The notes beneath the pieces are model-generated. The model saw nothing but the letters and a program-made list of their open reading frames with translations. It was not told where the DNA came from and did no database searches. A DNA stretch of 64,000 nt from Aquila chrysaetos chrysaetos (Eukaryota; Chordata; Aves; Accipitriformes; Accipitridae). The DNA is taken from contig NC_044018.1 in NCBI RefSeq assembly GCF_900496995.4, positions 6,782,501 to 6,846,500 on the forward strand, read 5' to 3'. The position numbers were made by a program, and so were the translations under genes. Positions 9,101-22,189 of the stretch are shown here, one piece after another (position 1 is the stretch's first letter; the number at the start of each line of letters is the position of its first letter).

Positions 9101-12100
9101 CTGGCTCTCTGCGTCGCTGGTCGTCTGCAGAGGAAAACGTTCAAACGCCCCGTTTCCAGAGCCTGCAAAAACCCCGCTGACCAACAGTCACCTTCTGGAG
9201 GCATCCTGAGGGCAGGTGAAACGAGGGAGGGTTTCAGTGCCACGCCAAAGCGGACGGCACAGAAGCCCCGTGAATGACAGAACATCTGGAAAAAAAAAAA
9301 AAAAAGAAAAAGTGGCGTTCTTGCTCTACGGGAGCGTGGGTTTCATCCAAACCCTTCTGAAGCCCACAAGAAGCCTCCCCCTGACTTCAGGGAGGCTTGA
9401 ATCCAGCTAGAAGGCTCCTCTCCCAGCCAAGGCAGACTTTTTCTCCCCGTACGTTCTCCATACCTAGTCCTAGAAGGGAGCAACGACCCTCAGGAGCCTG
9501 GGAATGAGCCTGGAGAAGAGCTTCCCTCCCAGAGCCGGGGTGGCAGTGGCAGGACTGCTGTTCCCGGGAGGGGACATGACAAACCGTCTCACGTGTGCAG
9601 GGAGAGGACCTTCCTCCCTCCACAGCTGGCCGTGCTGCTGCGCAAGCGCCGCAGAGCCCTGCTTTGGGCTTTGCCTTCCCCCGGGGCCACCAAACCCGGG
9701 AACAACGTGCTCTTCCCAGGAGGTCAAGGAAGGGGAGCCGCATCCCAAATAGAGATCACGATGCAGAGCAAGACCCAGTAAGGCTGCCCAGAAGGAAACC
9801 TGGGATGCCTATTGCTACGTTTAATTCAAAATAAATTGGGCAAATAATAGGCGATAACGCCACTGGCTCAACACCGGGCTTGTGAATGGTGGAGGGGATT
9901 TTAAGTTTTAAAATGCACAGCTTTCTGATGAAATAGGAAGAAGAATAGGAATGAATGGAGAAGTCTTGCCCCACTGGTGCAGAGCTAACCGGGCTGGTTG
10001 TGTCTGGGCTAGGAGAGGGTTTGAAATGCCCCGGCAGCATAAACCCACGCTGGATCCATCGGCAGAGTGAAAGGCAGTGTTCAGAATGTGTTAGGGAAAA
10101 GCAGAGAAATAATCATCCAGAGGACGGAGTGACTCAGGGGATTGGCAATAAGATGGATCATGTTACTGCCGTGGAATGGATTCCAATTAGTTACATCCGC
10201 TTTTAATTAGTATTATTTATACAGAACCTAAAGGCAGTCCACAGATTATCCAAAAATGTGTGGGCTGATCTGTAAATCTCCCATCCCACCCCCCCTTGCA
10301 GCCCTTGTAATGAAAAACACCAGTCACGTTGCCTAGACTGGTTCATACTGGCTGTCACATAAATTGCTTATTAACGTCCGACTTGCTGCATGTCCACTTT
10401 TCTTGATCTTTGGAAGGAAAATAGGGAAGCAGTTGACGGAGGTTGGGGTTTCATGTTAAGTGTTTTCGGTGGCAGCCGCAGCTCAAGAAGTTCCTCCTCG
10501 CCTCTGTGCATTCGCTTCCTTTTTCCCCCTTGTGCCACCCCGTGAGTCATGCAAATACAGGCCCACGGGATCAAGCAGGTCAGCAAACTGGTAAATCTGT
10601 TAAAAAAACAAGAGGGACGGTATTTTTAGTCAGAGTTGGTGAACCTCGCTGCTCATATTGACCCGAGATCCCTGGGTCTCCGCTAAGACGGTGGTGGGAG
10701 TCCGAGTGAGTGACGGAGGAGCACCCACTGACCTGCTTTGCCACCAGAAACCATCTTCTCTTCAACGAGAAGCTCTCCTCTCTTGTGAGGAAAAGCCAGT
10801 GGTCCTGCTTAGTCATCTGAGGCTGTTTAAAGCACATTCATGAAATGGGAGGAATTATTTTGCCAAAAGAATTATTTTGGGAAATGTTAAAGAATACCCT
10901 ACAGAACCATCACTTGCTTCATCCTGTAGAAACCAGAAGCTTGCTGGCAAGCGATTTCTCATCACTTATTTGCAACAAAAGAAGCCAGGCTAACGGGGCA
11001 GATGTATTTTACTTTTGGACTTTCTCATTCTCTCTGTACGTGGACAATCGCTTCCGCGTATCCGGTTGAAACAGAACATTTCTATGTTCTGTTGCTGTTA
11101 TGGGAAAGTAGCCACTGCGTTGGAAAAGTCACAACTCCAATTCATATAGAAACCACAGTTATCACTTGCATTAACATAAATTGGGAAGTTAAACCAACAA
11201 AGCCTGTAAACTTCCCTGGGTGAGGGAAAGGAGAGTTTGGGTGAGAGTTCTTGCTCTTCTGGCCCTCCTTATGATCTCCAGGAAATTGGGAAGGGAAATG
11301 TCTACCAAAAGCAGATGTTCCCAGCAGGAAAATATAGATAGATATATACACACACAGAGATATATATATAAACACAGTGGTTTCTAGCAGGATCCATGGC
11401 AAATGCAGGATTGCCTGCAGGAAGGTCTTTTGGGTGGTTGAGGTGAGATGAGAAAACGTTAGTCTTCCAGTGTGAGATGGCAACCGAAAAAGAGCATGAG
11501 AATGTCCTCCAGATCAGCAGACAGAGCAGCTCCCCCGTGGCTGTTTGTCCAGACTGGGACAGACTGCACTTCTGCCATCTCCTTATGAAATGAGCTTTTC
11601 TCATCTTGCGCTGCAGGAAAACAAAATCACGTTCTCCGTTACAGAGCCAAGATGAGTCTGGGTCTCCCTGTAGAGAATCCAGTCCCTGCCTAAAAACTTT
11701 TCACCAGCAGCAAGTTGCTTTTATGCATTATTTTGATTCCATTGACCGAGAATCATCGTGAAGGAGAGAGATTTCCTTAACGAAGGTGTGTTATCACTGA
11801 GGGATTTCCTGCCTAGGTAGCCCGCGGGATGTCAGGGCAAGGAGCCGGGGAGCCAGAGGTGGCAGGAGGGAAATGAAACGCGGCACCGTTTGATGCAGGT
11901 TTGGTCACCATCACTCCTGAGCTCATCTCTCTTCTGGAAAAGGCTGATGCACAGCTGAAGAGCCTGTTTTCCCAGAGGACCTTAAGAAAGGAGAAGCTCA
12001 GCAGCTGATGGCAAGGGTAAGTGCATAAACAAGACTTTAACCCTGCGTCCAGGGTAACGGCTGTGAGATAACCAGCAGGTAAGATGGGGAGATGAGGCTG

Positions 12101-15100
12101 CATGTGAAGCACAGCTGGCGCTGCATCTTTGCCCCTGGCGAGAAAGGGGAGAGGGGCGCATGGGGCTCGCATGTAAAATCCTTTCCAGGTCAGCGACTCG
12201 CTGTAAAGAAGCTTCCCTTCTGCCCCCAGAGCAGTACAGTAACACAAAAGCTGTAAAGCAGAACAGTTTATCTCCGTCTGAAAGCTTCAGCGTTCAGCGC
12301 AGGTGGAGCAAGCCCAGCAGTCACGTCTGCACCTTTCAGAGGAAAAATAATGAATGTATGTAAAGTTAATGCCTCTTTTGGGGGGGTTTATCCCTTTGAT
12401 TATATGGAGTCCTGTTTTGCAGGACCTCCTTTGGCTCAGCTGGGGAGCGAGGCCCAGATTTCAAAGCCTGGAGCCTCATGTCAACCTCGCCAAAACCACT
12501 ATGACTCTGGGCACATCGTACAGTGCCCTTATTCACCTTCCTACTGCTCCTTGGGTGCAAGTGCTCTGGGGCTGAGGTGTGAATGGTGCCTAACAAAGCA
12601 GAGCCTTGCTCTCAGGCGGGGCATCTTGATGGTCATGAAGTTGCAAACGAAAAACTATGAAGATCATTTTTACGCGTGTGTCTGAAAGCCTTGCTATGTC
12701 CCTAAGCTTACACTGGAGAAATCAAAGCAGCGAATTAAGTGGTATAGCCACGATCAGAGAGTTGGCAGCAAAGCCGAGAGCTTCACACTAAGCAGAAGAC
12801 TATGTGTTGTCTTGCTCATTTGAGCCCAGCACAGCCTGAGTGGGATGGGGAGGTGACAAGGGTGACGGGGTGGTTTGCAGAGCTTTCAGAGAGCACCGCA
12901 AAACTTAGTATGAGTTTCCCAAAACCAATTGCTTTCCTGGGAGGGTTGTGCGCTCATGTAGGTCCAACATCACAAAAAGACACCGAACAAGCCCCCTGCA
13001 AATCTGTGATTCGTGTCAGCTGTGGACACAAGGTCCCTTTTGTGTCAGATTACCCAGGGCATGTGATGCTGCCAGCTTTACGCTTTGTGTCACCTGCAGA
13101 AGGACCATTGGAGCGGCACGGGCAGCCACTGCCTAACCCAGCCTAAATCCTTCTGGTACGGAGATGAACCACCAAATAACTCTCACCACCACTATCCCAG
13201 CAGGCTTCGTTTTGCTCAGCCCTGCACAGCGCTTTTTTTGCTTGAGCGAGAGCTCAAAGCCAGCCTTGGGGTTTTTTCCCAAATGACCTTGCTCAGCCAC
13301 CCCAGCTGTACCCAGTGGGGCGGACCTCATTACCAAGCGTTCGTAGATAATTGCAGTCACAGCTTAAGGTCTCCTCCCAACCCCGTGATGTAAGAGGGAC
13401 CCCACGGTTCTGTTGCCTCGGGGCTGAGGGCACGCAGCGCTGTGCACGTGTCTGTGCCAAGGGGGCTACGGCCACCAGGTGACAGCGATCATGGTGGGAG
13501 GATGGACGGGATAAGTAACTCAGAGGGGCTCTGCACTGTGCATCATGTTTGACGTGTTTGCGCAGGCTACGGAGTTATCCAGGGCAGTCACTAAGGGTGA
13601 CTGCAAAGAGATGCAAAAAGCTTAAAATAACGCCTGACCAGGCAATACAAGCACACATAAAACTCAGTGTCCTTGAAGAGGGGCAAGGACTCCCTCCACG
13701 GGGGTTACTGCCAGCCAGGAATGAGATCCCAGAGCCTTTTAGAGACTCTGCCAGATACCAGGTCACAGCATGGCAGTGGGCGAGGAAGGCAAACAGCCTC
13801 CCCTGCACCGGTGAGGATGATGATGGGTGTGGAGGAGCCCCTGGGTTGGGAGGGCTCAGCAGACACTGTAGCATGGGGGACATGAGGCTGAAATCACGGA
13901 CGATACAGAGAAAGCCAACAGGGAAATTAGTAACGTATCACTCACAGCATACGTAGGTGACGGAGCCTGGGAACATGTCGGGTCTCTGAATCACCGGGAT
14001 TTGTGCAACATCAGTCCCAGCAGCACTGGGTGTTCCCTGCTGCGGGGCAGCCTTTTCCCCGGAGCGGTCGGTGGTGGATAGCGTGCACGGAGCAGCCTAA
14101 TGTGACTGTAGGCATCTGCGTGGGGTCCAAGCGGTGGCTGGATGTCCTTGGCACCGTGGGCTTGGAGCCATTTTGGCATCTTTCATGAGCTCCCACAGCC
14201 CAGCACAACTTTAAAAGCCTCACCCAAGTTTGGCTGGTTTGAATCAGTTCAGGCTATTTAATCATCACGTAAGCAGACATAGCTTAAAGACTAATGTATA
14301 GACTTAATGTTGATTAGAGTAGCTTGGTGGGTTGTATAAGGAGCTGGTTATGCCATGGAAAGCTTTCAGTGGAGATGAAGACCCAGGGAGCAAGACCTCC
14401 AGCGCAAGGGAGCTCAAGCCTTACTTTAAGCACCAATTTAGGAGGCAAGAAGAGCCTGCAGGAAACTCCCTGCAGTCTGGCACTCTCCTGCCTTCGCACA
14501 TTTTTACTGCATGCAAATCCTCCTCCAGGAAGTTTAGTATTAGCCCTGGTGCAAAATTACTCTGGAGGAGAGCATCTTTAGTGCAGATTATTGCTGGAGA
14601 GATTAACATCCCTTCTCAGGGCTTGATGTGCAAAGCAGCGCAGAGGTCACAGGCCAGCTCACGTGAAGGACACGTCCCTCCCATTTCACCAGCCTCCGGG
14701 TCCTTCCTAGGGACTCGGCAGTTTTTCCCTGTTCCCTGGCAGCTTTTCAGACCCTCTCCTGTGATGGTTTCTGGTCCTGTTTGCCACCACAGTTATACTC
14801 AGGCTGGATAACAGGGAGAAGGGAGGATAAGTCCCACTCCCCGAGCTCAAATCACCTTCAGCCACGGCCCAAACGCATCAGCTTGAACCGACCTAAGAGC
14901 TTGCCACTGCTGACCAGGGAATTCTCATTCCTGTCCTTTCTCCTGCAGCTCCAGGCCACCAGCCTCTGTCCTCCCCTCTGTCTGAGCCCTCACACTGGCC
15001 GATTCAGCACCGACTTAGCAGAAACCTGTTCCCTTTTCTCACTCATTATTTTTATGCCAGATTAGTAGTTTGGGTATGTGGAGCCTGTGCAACTCCAAAG

Positions 15101-17136
15101 CTGATGCAAGGGAGAGCAACGGGGCAGGGGTGGGAGGATGGTCCCAGGCAGCCCGTGGGTGAAGGATGCATACTATGGGTGTGAATGCTGCATCAGAGCC
15201 GATTCCCAAGTTATGTGGGGTCAGAGGAAAAGCAGAGGAGATGGTCATTTGGGGCTACAATGATAACTGGGGTGAAAGGCCTGAGACTGGGGGCACTGGG
15301 CAAAGATGTTGGCAGGTTGCTGGGGCAATCCCAACAGCAGCTGGGGAATGACCACCATGGCACGGTGATGGCTGGGAGGTGCCGTGGGAGTTCTGGGGAT
15401 GCTCCAGGCCTTGCTTGTAGCTCACCTCACCCTGAGCTCTGCCCCATCACTGCGGGGTACTTGCTGTTTGAGTAGCAGTGGGATGGTGGGATGCCCAGTG
15501 GCATGCCTATGAGATAAGCTTGGTTAGAGGTAGCACAGGGCTGGATGTGTAGCCACCACGTTCCCGCTCTTAGCCCAGTTCTTTCCATTTCACCTCTGGG
15601 AACCTCCTCTTCAAGCTCTGAAGTGTCTATGGAGCAAGTTGTCCTTGAAAATGAGCCAGGGCACAGCCCTAAAAGCTCTAGATGCTGCCCTGTCTAGCGG
15701 TAATGCTGTAATAAATGCAACCTTTCTGGCAGCAACAAGAGGGCAATTAAGGAACCTTTCATTTCTAAGGGTCCTTACAAACACATTACTAATCTCCAGC
15801 GAGAAACCTGGGAAAATTTGGCCAAACCAGCCTAGGTACTCAAGGGACTAGCCTGCCCCGCAAGCCTTTCCCCACCATTCTGCCTCTGTTCTCCTTCCCC
15901 CACCGCCATGCCGCAGCCATCCTTCCCCTGCTTCCCTTCCCAGCTATCCTTCCCCACTTGTGAACAAAGAAACTTAACAAAACAGTGCTTCACTGAAAGG
16001 AAGAGAGGCAAGGGAAACAGGAAAGCAGATAATATAACAATAAACAACCACCCCATCCAAAGTACACAGAGAAATGTTCAACTCTCCCTTTCTCTTTGCT
16101 TTTCCGGGGCCCCCTAGGAAAGTTGGCTACTACCTCCATCCCACAGCCTCCCACTGTGTTCAGTTCATTGGTCTCAAGCCTCAGGCTATGCATTTCTCCC
16201 AGGCAGCAGATATCCATCCATCTGTCCATCCATCCATCCGTCCATCTCTCCATCCATCCATCCAACCACCCCCATTACCCACTACTCATCATTAGCTATT
16301 CAGTGATGCCCTCAGCAGAAAACCCATATTGTCCTCTCTCAGAAGAAGACTCCCTATATAAAGTCAAAACCCGAGGGCAGCCCATTTTTTATGCACAATT
16401 TCTGATAGCGGTTGTGTTGAGCTAAGGTCTCAAGGTCATGGAGTGAGAGGAATTCGACCCAGGAACAGGAGTGCTTGCGGACCTCCAGTTTCCATCGCCG
16501 GGTTAACCTTGCGCTCAAGCAGGAGTGGAAGAGGAGAGACTCAGGAGCACGGGGAGGTGCACTTCTGGCCGCATCGCCTCATGAGTGACGTGATGCCAGG
16601 CAAGGGACGAGCTGTTCCCCGGCTCATTGTTACCAGATGAGTGGGGGACTTTTACGATCGCTGGTTTTGGATCATGAAATGCTGATTGCGACAGAGAAAG
16701 GAGGGCTGTACTCCTCGACCCTCCTGCGCCCCGTGCGAGGCGGGGGGGGGGGGGTAGCGGGCGCAGCCCCCTGCCCTCTCCCGCAAGGCTTTGTTCCTGG
16801 AGGTGACGTGCAGCATCCAGGACGTGACTGTGAATCCCACCCCCCTGCGATGCCCTGCTCCGTCTGGGGCTATTGTGTGATGCCCAGAACAATATGTTGT
16901 GGTTAGGGATGCCTGGGAGAGCGCCGGGAGGCTCCCCGCTCCCCCTGCCTCTGCTAGTGCTGGGGGGGGAGGCAGCTTTCGGCCATCTGGTAGCTGTGGG
17001 TTTGGTGGAGGTCCCACAGCAAGGGAGAAGAAGCAATCGCCAGTCCTGTTCCTAGACAGGAAGGGCAGCGTTTGGCACCGACTCGGCCACAGATGCACGC
17101 TGTGTCTTGGGCGCAGGATGCTCTCGGGCACTGGAG
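9101..17136. other. Intergenic DNA, no gene recognised
   Basis: Mixed-composition DNA with scattered short A runs (for example 9291-9305) and a small TA/CA-rich patch at about 11331-11375. Open frames of up to 173 codons on both strands have no recognisable domains. A TCCA microsatellite (16213-16265) and a run of 12 or more G near 16742 are the only simple repeats of note. Confidence 0.75.
16213..16265. repeat. TCCA tetranucleotide microsatellite
   Basis: About 13 TCCA units with scattered single-base changes (TCTG, TCCG, TCTC). Confidence 0.95.
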
Positions 17137-17912
17137 GATCACAGGATAGCTCATGTGGGAAGGGACTGTAGGAGGTCTCCAGCCCAACCTCTTGCTCGTG
17201 CGGGGCCAGCTCTGGGGTCAGACCAGGTTGCTCAGGGCTTTATCCAGTCGGGTCTTGGAAACCTCCAAGCTTGGAGGGAGCACAGCCTCTCTGGGCGTCC
17301 TGTATCAGTGCTGAACTGTCCTCATAGTGGGAACATTTTTCCTCATATCTGGTCTGAACCTCCCTTGTTTCAGCTTATGCCCAGTGTCTGTTGTCCTCCC
17401 CTCATGCACCACTGTGTAGAGCTTGCCTTCATCGTCTTCATATCCTCCTTGCAGGTATTGGAGGTCACTATCAGATCCCCACCAGAGCTCTCTCTTCTCC
17501 AGCCCTGCACCCTCAGCCTCCCCTCCCCAGCCATGTGCTCCAGTGCCCTGACCATCTTGGTGGCCCTTCACTGGACTCACTCCCATGTGTCCCTGTCCCT
17601 CTTGTACTGGGGGCTGAAAACTGGATGCAATATCCAGACGTGGTGTCAGCAGGGCTGAGCAGAGGGGAAGGATCCCCTCCCTCGACCTGCTGGCAACGCT
17701 CTGCCTAATGCAGCCCAAGGGGCTGTTGGCCTTCTTTGCTGCAATGATGCATTGCTGGCTCATGGTCAGCCTGGTGTCCACCAAGACCCCCAGGTCCTTT
17801 TCTGCAGAGCTGTTCCTCCACCAGTCAACCCCAGCCTGTGTTGTAGCATGGGGGTTATTCCCTCCCAGGTGCCGGACTTGGCATTTGTCCTTGCTGAAGT
17901 TCATAAATATCC
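17137..17912 (-). mobile_element. CR1 LINE, 3' part, minus orientation
   Basis: CR1 is the main non-LTR retrotransposon of birds. It is copied by target-primed reverse transcription and is usually 5'-truncated. Here about 780 bases match the antisense of the CR1 3' half as I remember it. A minus-strand frame (17904-17305) encodes the C-terminal part of the ORF2 polymerase, including KFSKDKC-like NFSKDKCQV, then EKDLGVLVD, AKKANSPLGCIRQSVASRSRE, and HKLKQGRF near the end. The 3' untranslated part follows at 17300-17137. The left end lacks clear ATTCTATG copies and has a degenerate form instead. The endonuclease and the reverse transcriptase active site are absent, so the copy is dead on arrival. 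Its open frame of about 200 codons suggests moderate age. Confidence 0.93.
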
Positions 17913-20729
17913 TTGAAGTATCAAGTCAAAGAGAGTGACCAGCCATCAGGTGCCTTGTGAGCTTGCCCTAGTAGCATGGATTTTTGCTTGAAAATGGTTT
18001 GGAAAGTCCCTTCCAGGACCTACCTGCATCTTAGGGAGTTCTGCTTATTTGGGAAGTTGTGATGGCTGGAAGCTCAGGCCGCGATGCAATGTAGGCCAGT
18101 GAAATAACCAGGAACAGCAGAACCACGTCTCACAAGAAGACCTTCTGCATCACCCAGTGCCAAGGGGAGGACTTCTGGGGGACATCAGATAGGACTTTTC
18201 CTGCCGGCGCTTCTTTGCAAAACACTCAGGAGTTAGGGGCTTCTGTGTCCTCCGGTGGCCAGAGGACTGTCAGGAAGGAAGGGAAACTGTCCTTTCAGGC
18301 TTTGGGAGTCCATTTGGCTGCCTGGGTGAGATAGCCCTCAACACACATCTTGTTTGTGCAGCCATTTTGAGGAGGCAGGGGACACATACTTGTGTGTGGC
18401 AAGGAGCGGGTGGTCTGGACTTCTCTGTCCTTGCTTGATGGTTTATTCCCCTCGTTACGCAGGTCCCCCCGGGCTGAGCTGACCCTCAGAGCCAGTTTGG
18501 TGTGGAGTATGTTTGGCCCAGGATCTGTTAGTCATCTTCCTTTGCCATGTGCAAGTCCTTCGGCCGACAAGTGTGTTGGGAGATGGTCGTGGCATTTGGT
18601 AGAGGCAAGGCAGAATAACGTTCTTCACTAATTACCCAAGGAGCAACAGTATCTTTAAAGGCCATATGAAGCGAGACATGTGGGAAGATACCATTTCTTT
18701 TCTGTGGATGAAGACAAAGACTCCTTTGGCTCCTTTGACAAGGAGCTCCCATTCTTCCCCAGTTTACCACGGCAGCGGTGCAGGGTCTCACCCTCGCCAT
18801 AGAAAGGTCCCTTCCTCCTCGGACCAGAGTATTTATTCCCAGGACTTCCCCGCCCCAGGGCTGCTCATTCATCTCTCGCAGACAGAACGGAGCCTGTCAG
18901 AAGAGCAGATGCAGAGCAGGCAGAGCTCCCCATGAGATCCTTCACTACCAGAGATGATAAACAGATGGGGAAATCTGCTGGGAAATGCATTGACGTAAGA
19001 AGTAGGTGAGAGGCTGGAGCATTGTCCCCAGGGAGGTGGAAACAAGCTGAGAAAGCTGGACACAGAGACCAAGGCACAATGGCTCTTTGATTCCCCCAGA
19101 CGGAGAGCTGCTAATGGACCATTTCCTCTCCCAGCCCTCCCTGTGGGTCGGAGATGTCTTGCCCTGACTTCTTCTCTCCGGGATTTCCTCTGACCCCCTT
19201 CAGCAAGCTGCTGGGCTCTGGTCATCCCAGGCTAACGTTCCTCGTAGCATCCCTCTGTCACCAGAGCTGCTGTGGCCGGAGGCATGGCTTTTCAGAGGAT
19301 AACGTACTGCTGATACGGAGCGAGGCCCCATGGAGAAGCCTCAGCCTTCCCACCCTGAGGGAGAGGTGGGCTCAGGCACTTCTCCAGGACCTCAATCTGA
19401 CCTGACAGCCCTCCTGGGAGGGGTTTTCACACCAGGGCTGCACCCTACTGCATCAAGCTTTCTTGGAAGAATGGAGCCATCCATGCAATTGCCATCCATG
19501 CAATTGCCATCCGTGCAATTATTTGTGTGTTTTGCACCATATATGTCTCCCTTTCCCTCCGAAAATTAAACGGGGAGTAGGGCCCCCATGACAGCCCACT
19601 CTCCTGGCAAGGCAGCCAGCTGCCAGGAGAGCGGTGCCTCGGGCCACCGCACTGGGCATACGTGGGACAGGAGCACGCCCAAGAAATTCATCCCTGCAGC
19701 ATCTGGGTGCTGAGCTGGTCTTTATTATTAAATTTTAATTACTGGGGCTGAATTTTAATAGAGAAACTGTATAATTCCACTTTACATCCCAGCCCCAGGG
19801 CCACATCGCTAGCATCAAAGAGTCCCTAATGATGAGGTTAGAGGTTTTTTGCCTAATGCAACAAAAATTCTTATTGGATTTGGAAATACAGGAAACAAGT
19901 TGCCCTGGGGGAAGGGGAGGCAGAGGGCTGCCTGAGACGCAAAGCTGCTGGGAGGCTCTGACAGCCAGACATATATTGCTGTTTATAATATTTAATAGCG
20001 AGAAACACTACAAAGTCCTTTCTTTATTCATTTCTCTCCCTAGCACTTCACAGCATGCAATAACTTGGATTTATAAATTAAACATGCTCCTTGTTTTAAT
20101 ATATCATCTACTTCTTATTCCACGATCCTATCATAGGTTTTTTAATTGCCTGTCATAGAATCGTGCATCCTTCTCGCAGTCTGGGAGTGCGAGCATAACC
20201 ATGAGTTCATTGGCCCATGTCAGTATTAAATGGTGCATTTAAATCTTCACATTAACAAAAGCGAGGAACACGAGCGGGAACGTGGAACAGTCATCATTAA
20301 AGAGAATTGTTTTCTGTGGCAAAAAATGAGGAAAACCAGGCCAAAAATACAAACAGATTTTCTTTTTTTTTTTTTTCCCCCAAAGGGAAGGGCATTGCAC
20401 AGCTTTTTAATTCTTGCTGGGTTTATTTTCAACTGATACGTATCCAACAGCTTGAACCCAGATTAGAGTCCGAAGGGCTGAGGCAGGGGGCTAGAAGACC
20501 CACTCCAAGGGTGGCCGCACACCCATGATCTGGTGCTTAAACTGGACCATCCAGCTCCAGACCCCCATCCTGCTTCATTCGCTGCAAGAGACGTGGCCGT
20601 TCGTTCCCCGCTTCTGTGCTCAGCAGGGCTAAAATCTGTGCCACTGGTTGAGTCAGTCCAGCGGTGCTGAGCCTGCCAGAGCCTGGGAAGCCCGGGCAGG
20701 AGAGGGCACCGAGAAGGGAGATGGAGAAC
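17913..20729. other. Intergenic DNA, no gene recognised
   Basis: I see no gene or clear transposon here. The only distinct structure is a 15-base tandem triplication at 19477-19521. Open frames reach 118 codons and look like chance. Confidence 0.7.
19477..19521. repeat. Three tandem copies of a 15-base unit
   Basis: The unit CCATCCATGCAATTG occurs twice exactly and a third time with two changes. Its period is a multiple of three, so an overlapping frame reads as a repeated PSMQL peptide, but that frame has no other support as a gene. Confidence 0.95.
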
Positions 20730-20734
20730 GGGGC

Positions 20735-20900
20735 AGCGGGTACCGTTCTGCTGCTGTATTCAACCTTGGTGCGCCCAAACGGTGAGCACTGTGCTGCTCC
20801 GGTCTCTGCACCCCAAAGCCGGTGTGCTGCGGGGAAAAGAGACAGAAAAAGGCAGCTAGATGGTTAACAGGGATGGAGCGGCTGCCCTGTTGCAATTTAA
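20735..20900 (+). mobile_element. Old, decayed CR1-type LINE fragment
   Basis: The plus strand resembles the part of CR1-type ORF2 encoding the segment from 'tattcaaccttggtgcgccc' through 'ggtctctgcaccccaaa' to 'gatggagcggctgccctg'. In intact elements this region encodes the conserved block before the ORF2 C-terminus. It is too diverged to translate. The identification comes from remembered consensus order, not from an alignment. Confidence 0.5.
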
Positions 20901-21440
20901 TGTGATTTCCTCTTGCAACACTCTAATATCTGCTCTTTGTAACAATTGGCTGTATCCTGCAGCTTTTATCACAGCTTCTCCTTCCTGGCAAAACAAAGTT
21001 AAGTCCTTCAACCTTTCTACTTTTTCATATCTTAATCTTTTTTAATTAATTAACATCTTTTTCAAGTGTACCCTAAATAGGAGACTTGGTCCAACTGAGA
21101 CCTTATCAGCGCAGAGGAAAGTTGAATAATTACCTCCTCTGGCTTACACACAACAGTCTTGTTATTGCATCCTGGAAAGAGATTTGCTTCTTCTGTTGGT
21201 GTTTTCCCAATGGCAGATTTCTCATCCTTGTCCTTTGTGACTTGCAGTACCTCCTCCGTTTCTGCCGTACTGTCACCTGGTAAGAGCTCCCTGGTGGGTA
21301 CCGTGCATTTGATACGCTCCTCTAAGAGTTGCAGTTTGTGCTGTTATTTATTGGATTTCATCTTGTTCAATTCAGGCTTTTACTCCAATTTTTCGAGCTC
21401 ATTTTCAATTCTCATCTGGTCCTCCCGGGTGCTTGTGGTC

Positions 21441-21880
21441 CAGCAAATTTTAGAAGTGCATTCCCTAGGCCATCATTTAGGTCAGTAAATGAAAATATTG
21501 AATAGAAGCACCTTTATGCCTGATCCAGGAGGACACTGCTCAAAATCTCCTCCTTGTCTGGCTGAAAACCATCAGCAGTGACTCCAAGTGTCTTTTATTC
21601 AATTGTTCCTAAATTCACTTTCCCATATTTCCTTAATTTAAGAGAATTTGTGAAATGTCAGATGGGACTATTTCAAAAGCTTTACCTAAATCGTGGCACA
21701 TTTCAGCTGCCCAAGAGGGAACCTAAGCTGAACATTACTTTGGTTTGGGCAATTTACTTCTGACAAATTCACCTTCTCTTCTTATCCCCATATTCTGCTC
21801 TGGCTTTGTATCAACTGTTTGTTTAATAATTTGTTCTGGGAGTTTTCCAAGGGTCAAAGTTAGGCTCCTGGTGTATAATT
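21441..21880 (-). mobile_element. Ancient CR1/L3-type LINE fragment, reverse-transcriptase region
   Basis: The plus strand matches, in order, the antisense of the RT region of old amniote CR1/L3 LINEs. It begins 'cagcaaatttta', then 'gaaaatattgaatagaa' near 21500, then a segment near 21670-21690 resembling 'aaagctttacctaaatc', and then 'caaagttaggctcctggtgtataattccc' near 21855 in place of the usual 'aagttaggcttactggcctgtaattgcc'. The colinear order makes coincidence unlikely. No frame survives. The element is older than the CR1 at 17 kb. Confidence 0.65.
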
Positions 21881-22189
21881 CCCACTTTTTAAAGAGAGAG
21901 AGAGATTGTGCCTGCCGGTTTCTGCCCCGCGGGACCTTTCCTAGCCCAGGGTGGCTGGGAAAAGCATTGCAATTGCTTCCTCCGCTCACCTCCTGCGGGA
22001 CCGTCCTCCGCCTGTGCTGACTCCATCTCCTCCGTCCCACCTAAACTGTCTCCAGCCGGTTTCTTTCTGCACCGCTCCTTGGTTTGATTAACGTGTAATT
22101 AAAGTGAATCAGCTGGCAACGAGGAACCTTTTTTGTGAACGCAGCACTGGCCTTTTCTGAGTCATCCCTTGGTCACTCTCCTCTTTCTT

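Noticed and set aside
7501..9209. Open frames of nearly 500 codons on the plus strand
   Set aside because: They lie in the CpG island, where stop codons are rare. They are rich in Pro, Arg, Gly and Ala and run antisense across TNFRSF21 exon 1.
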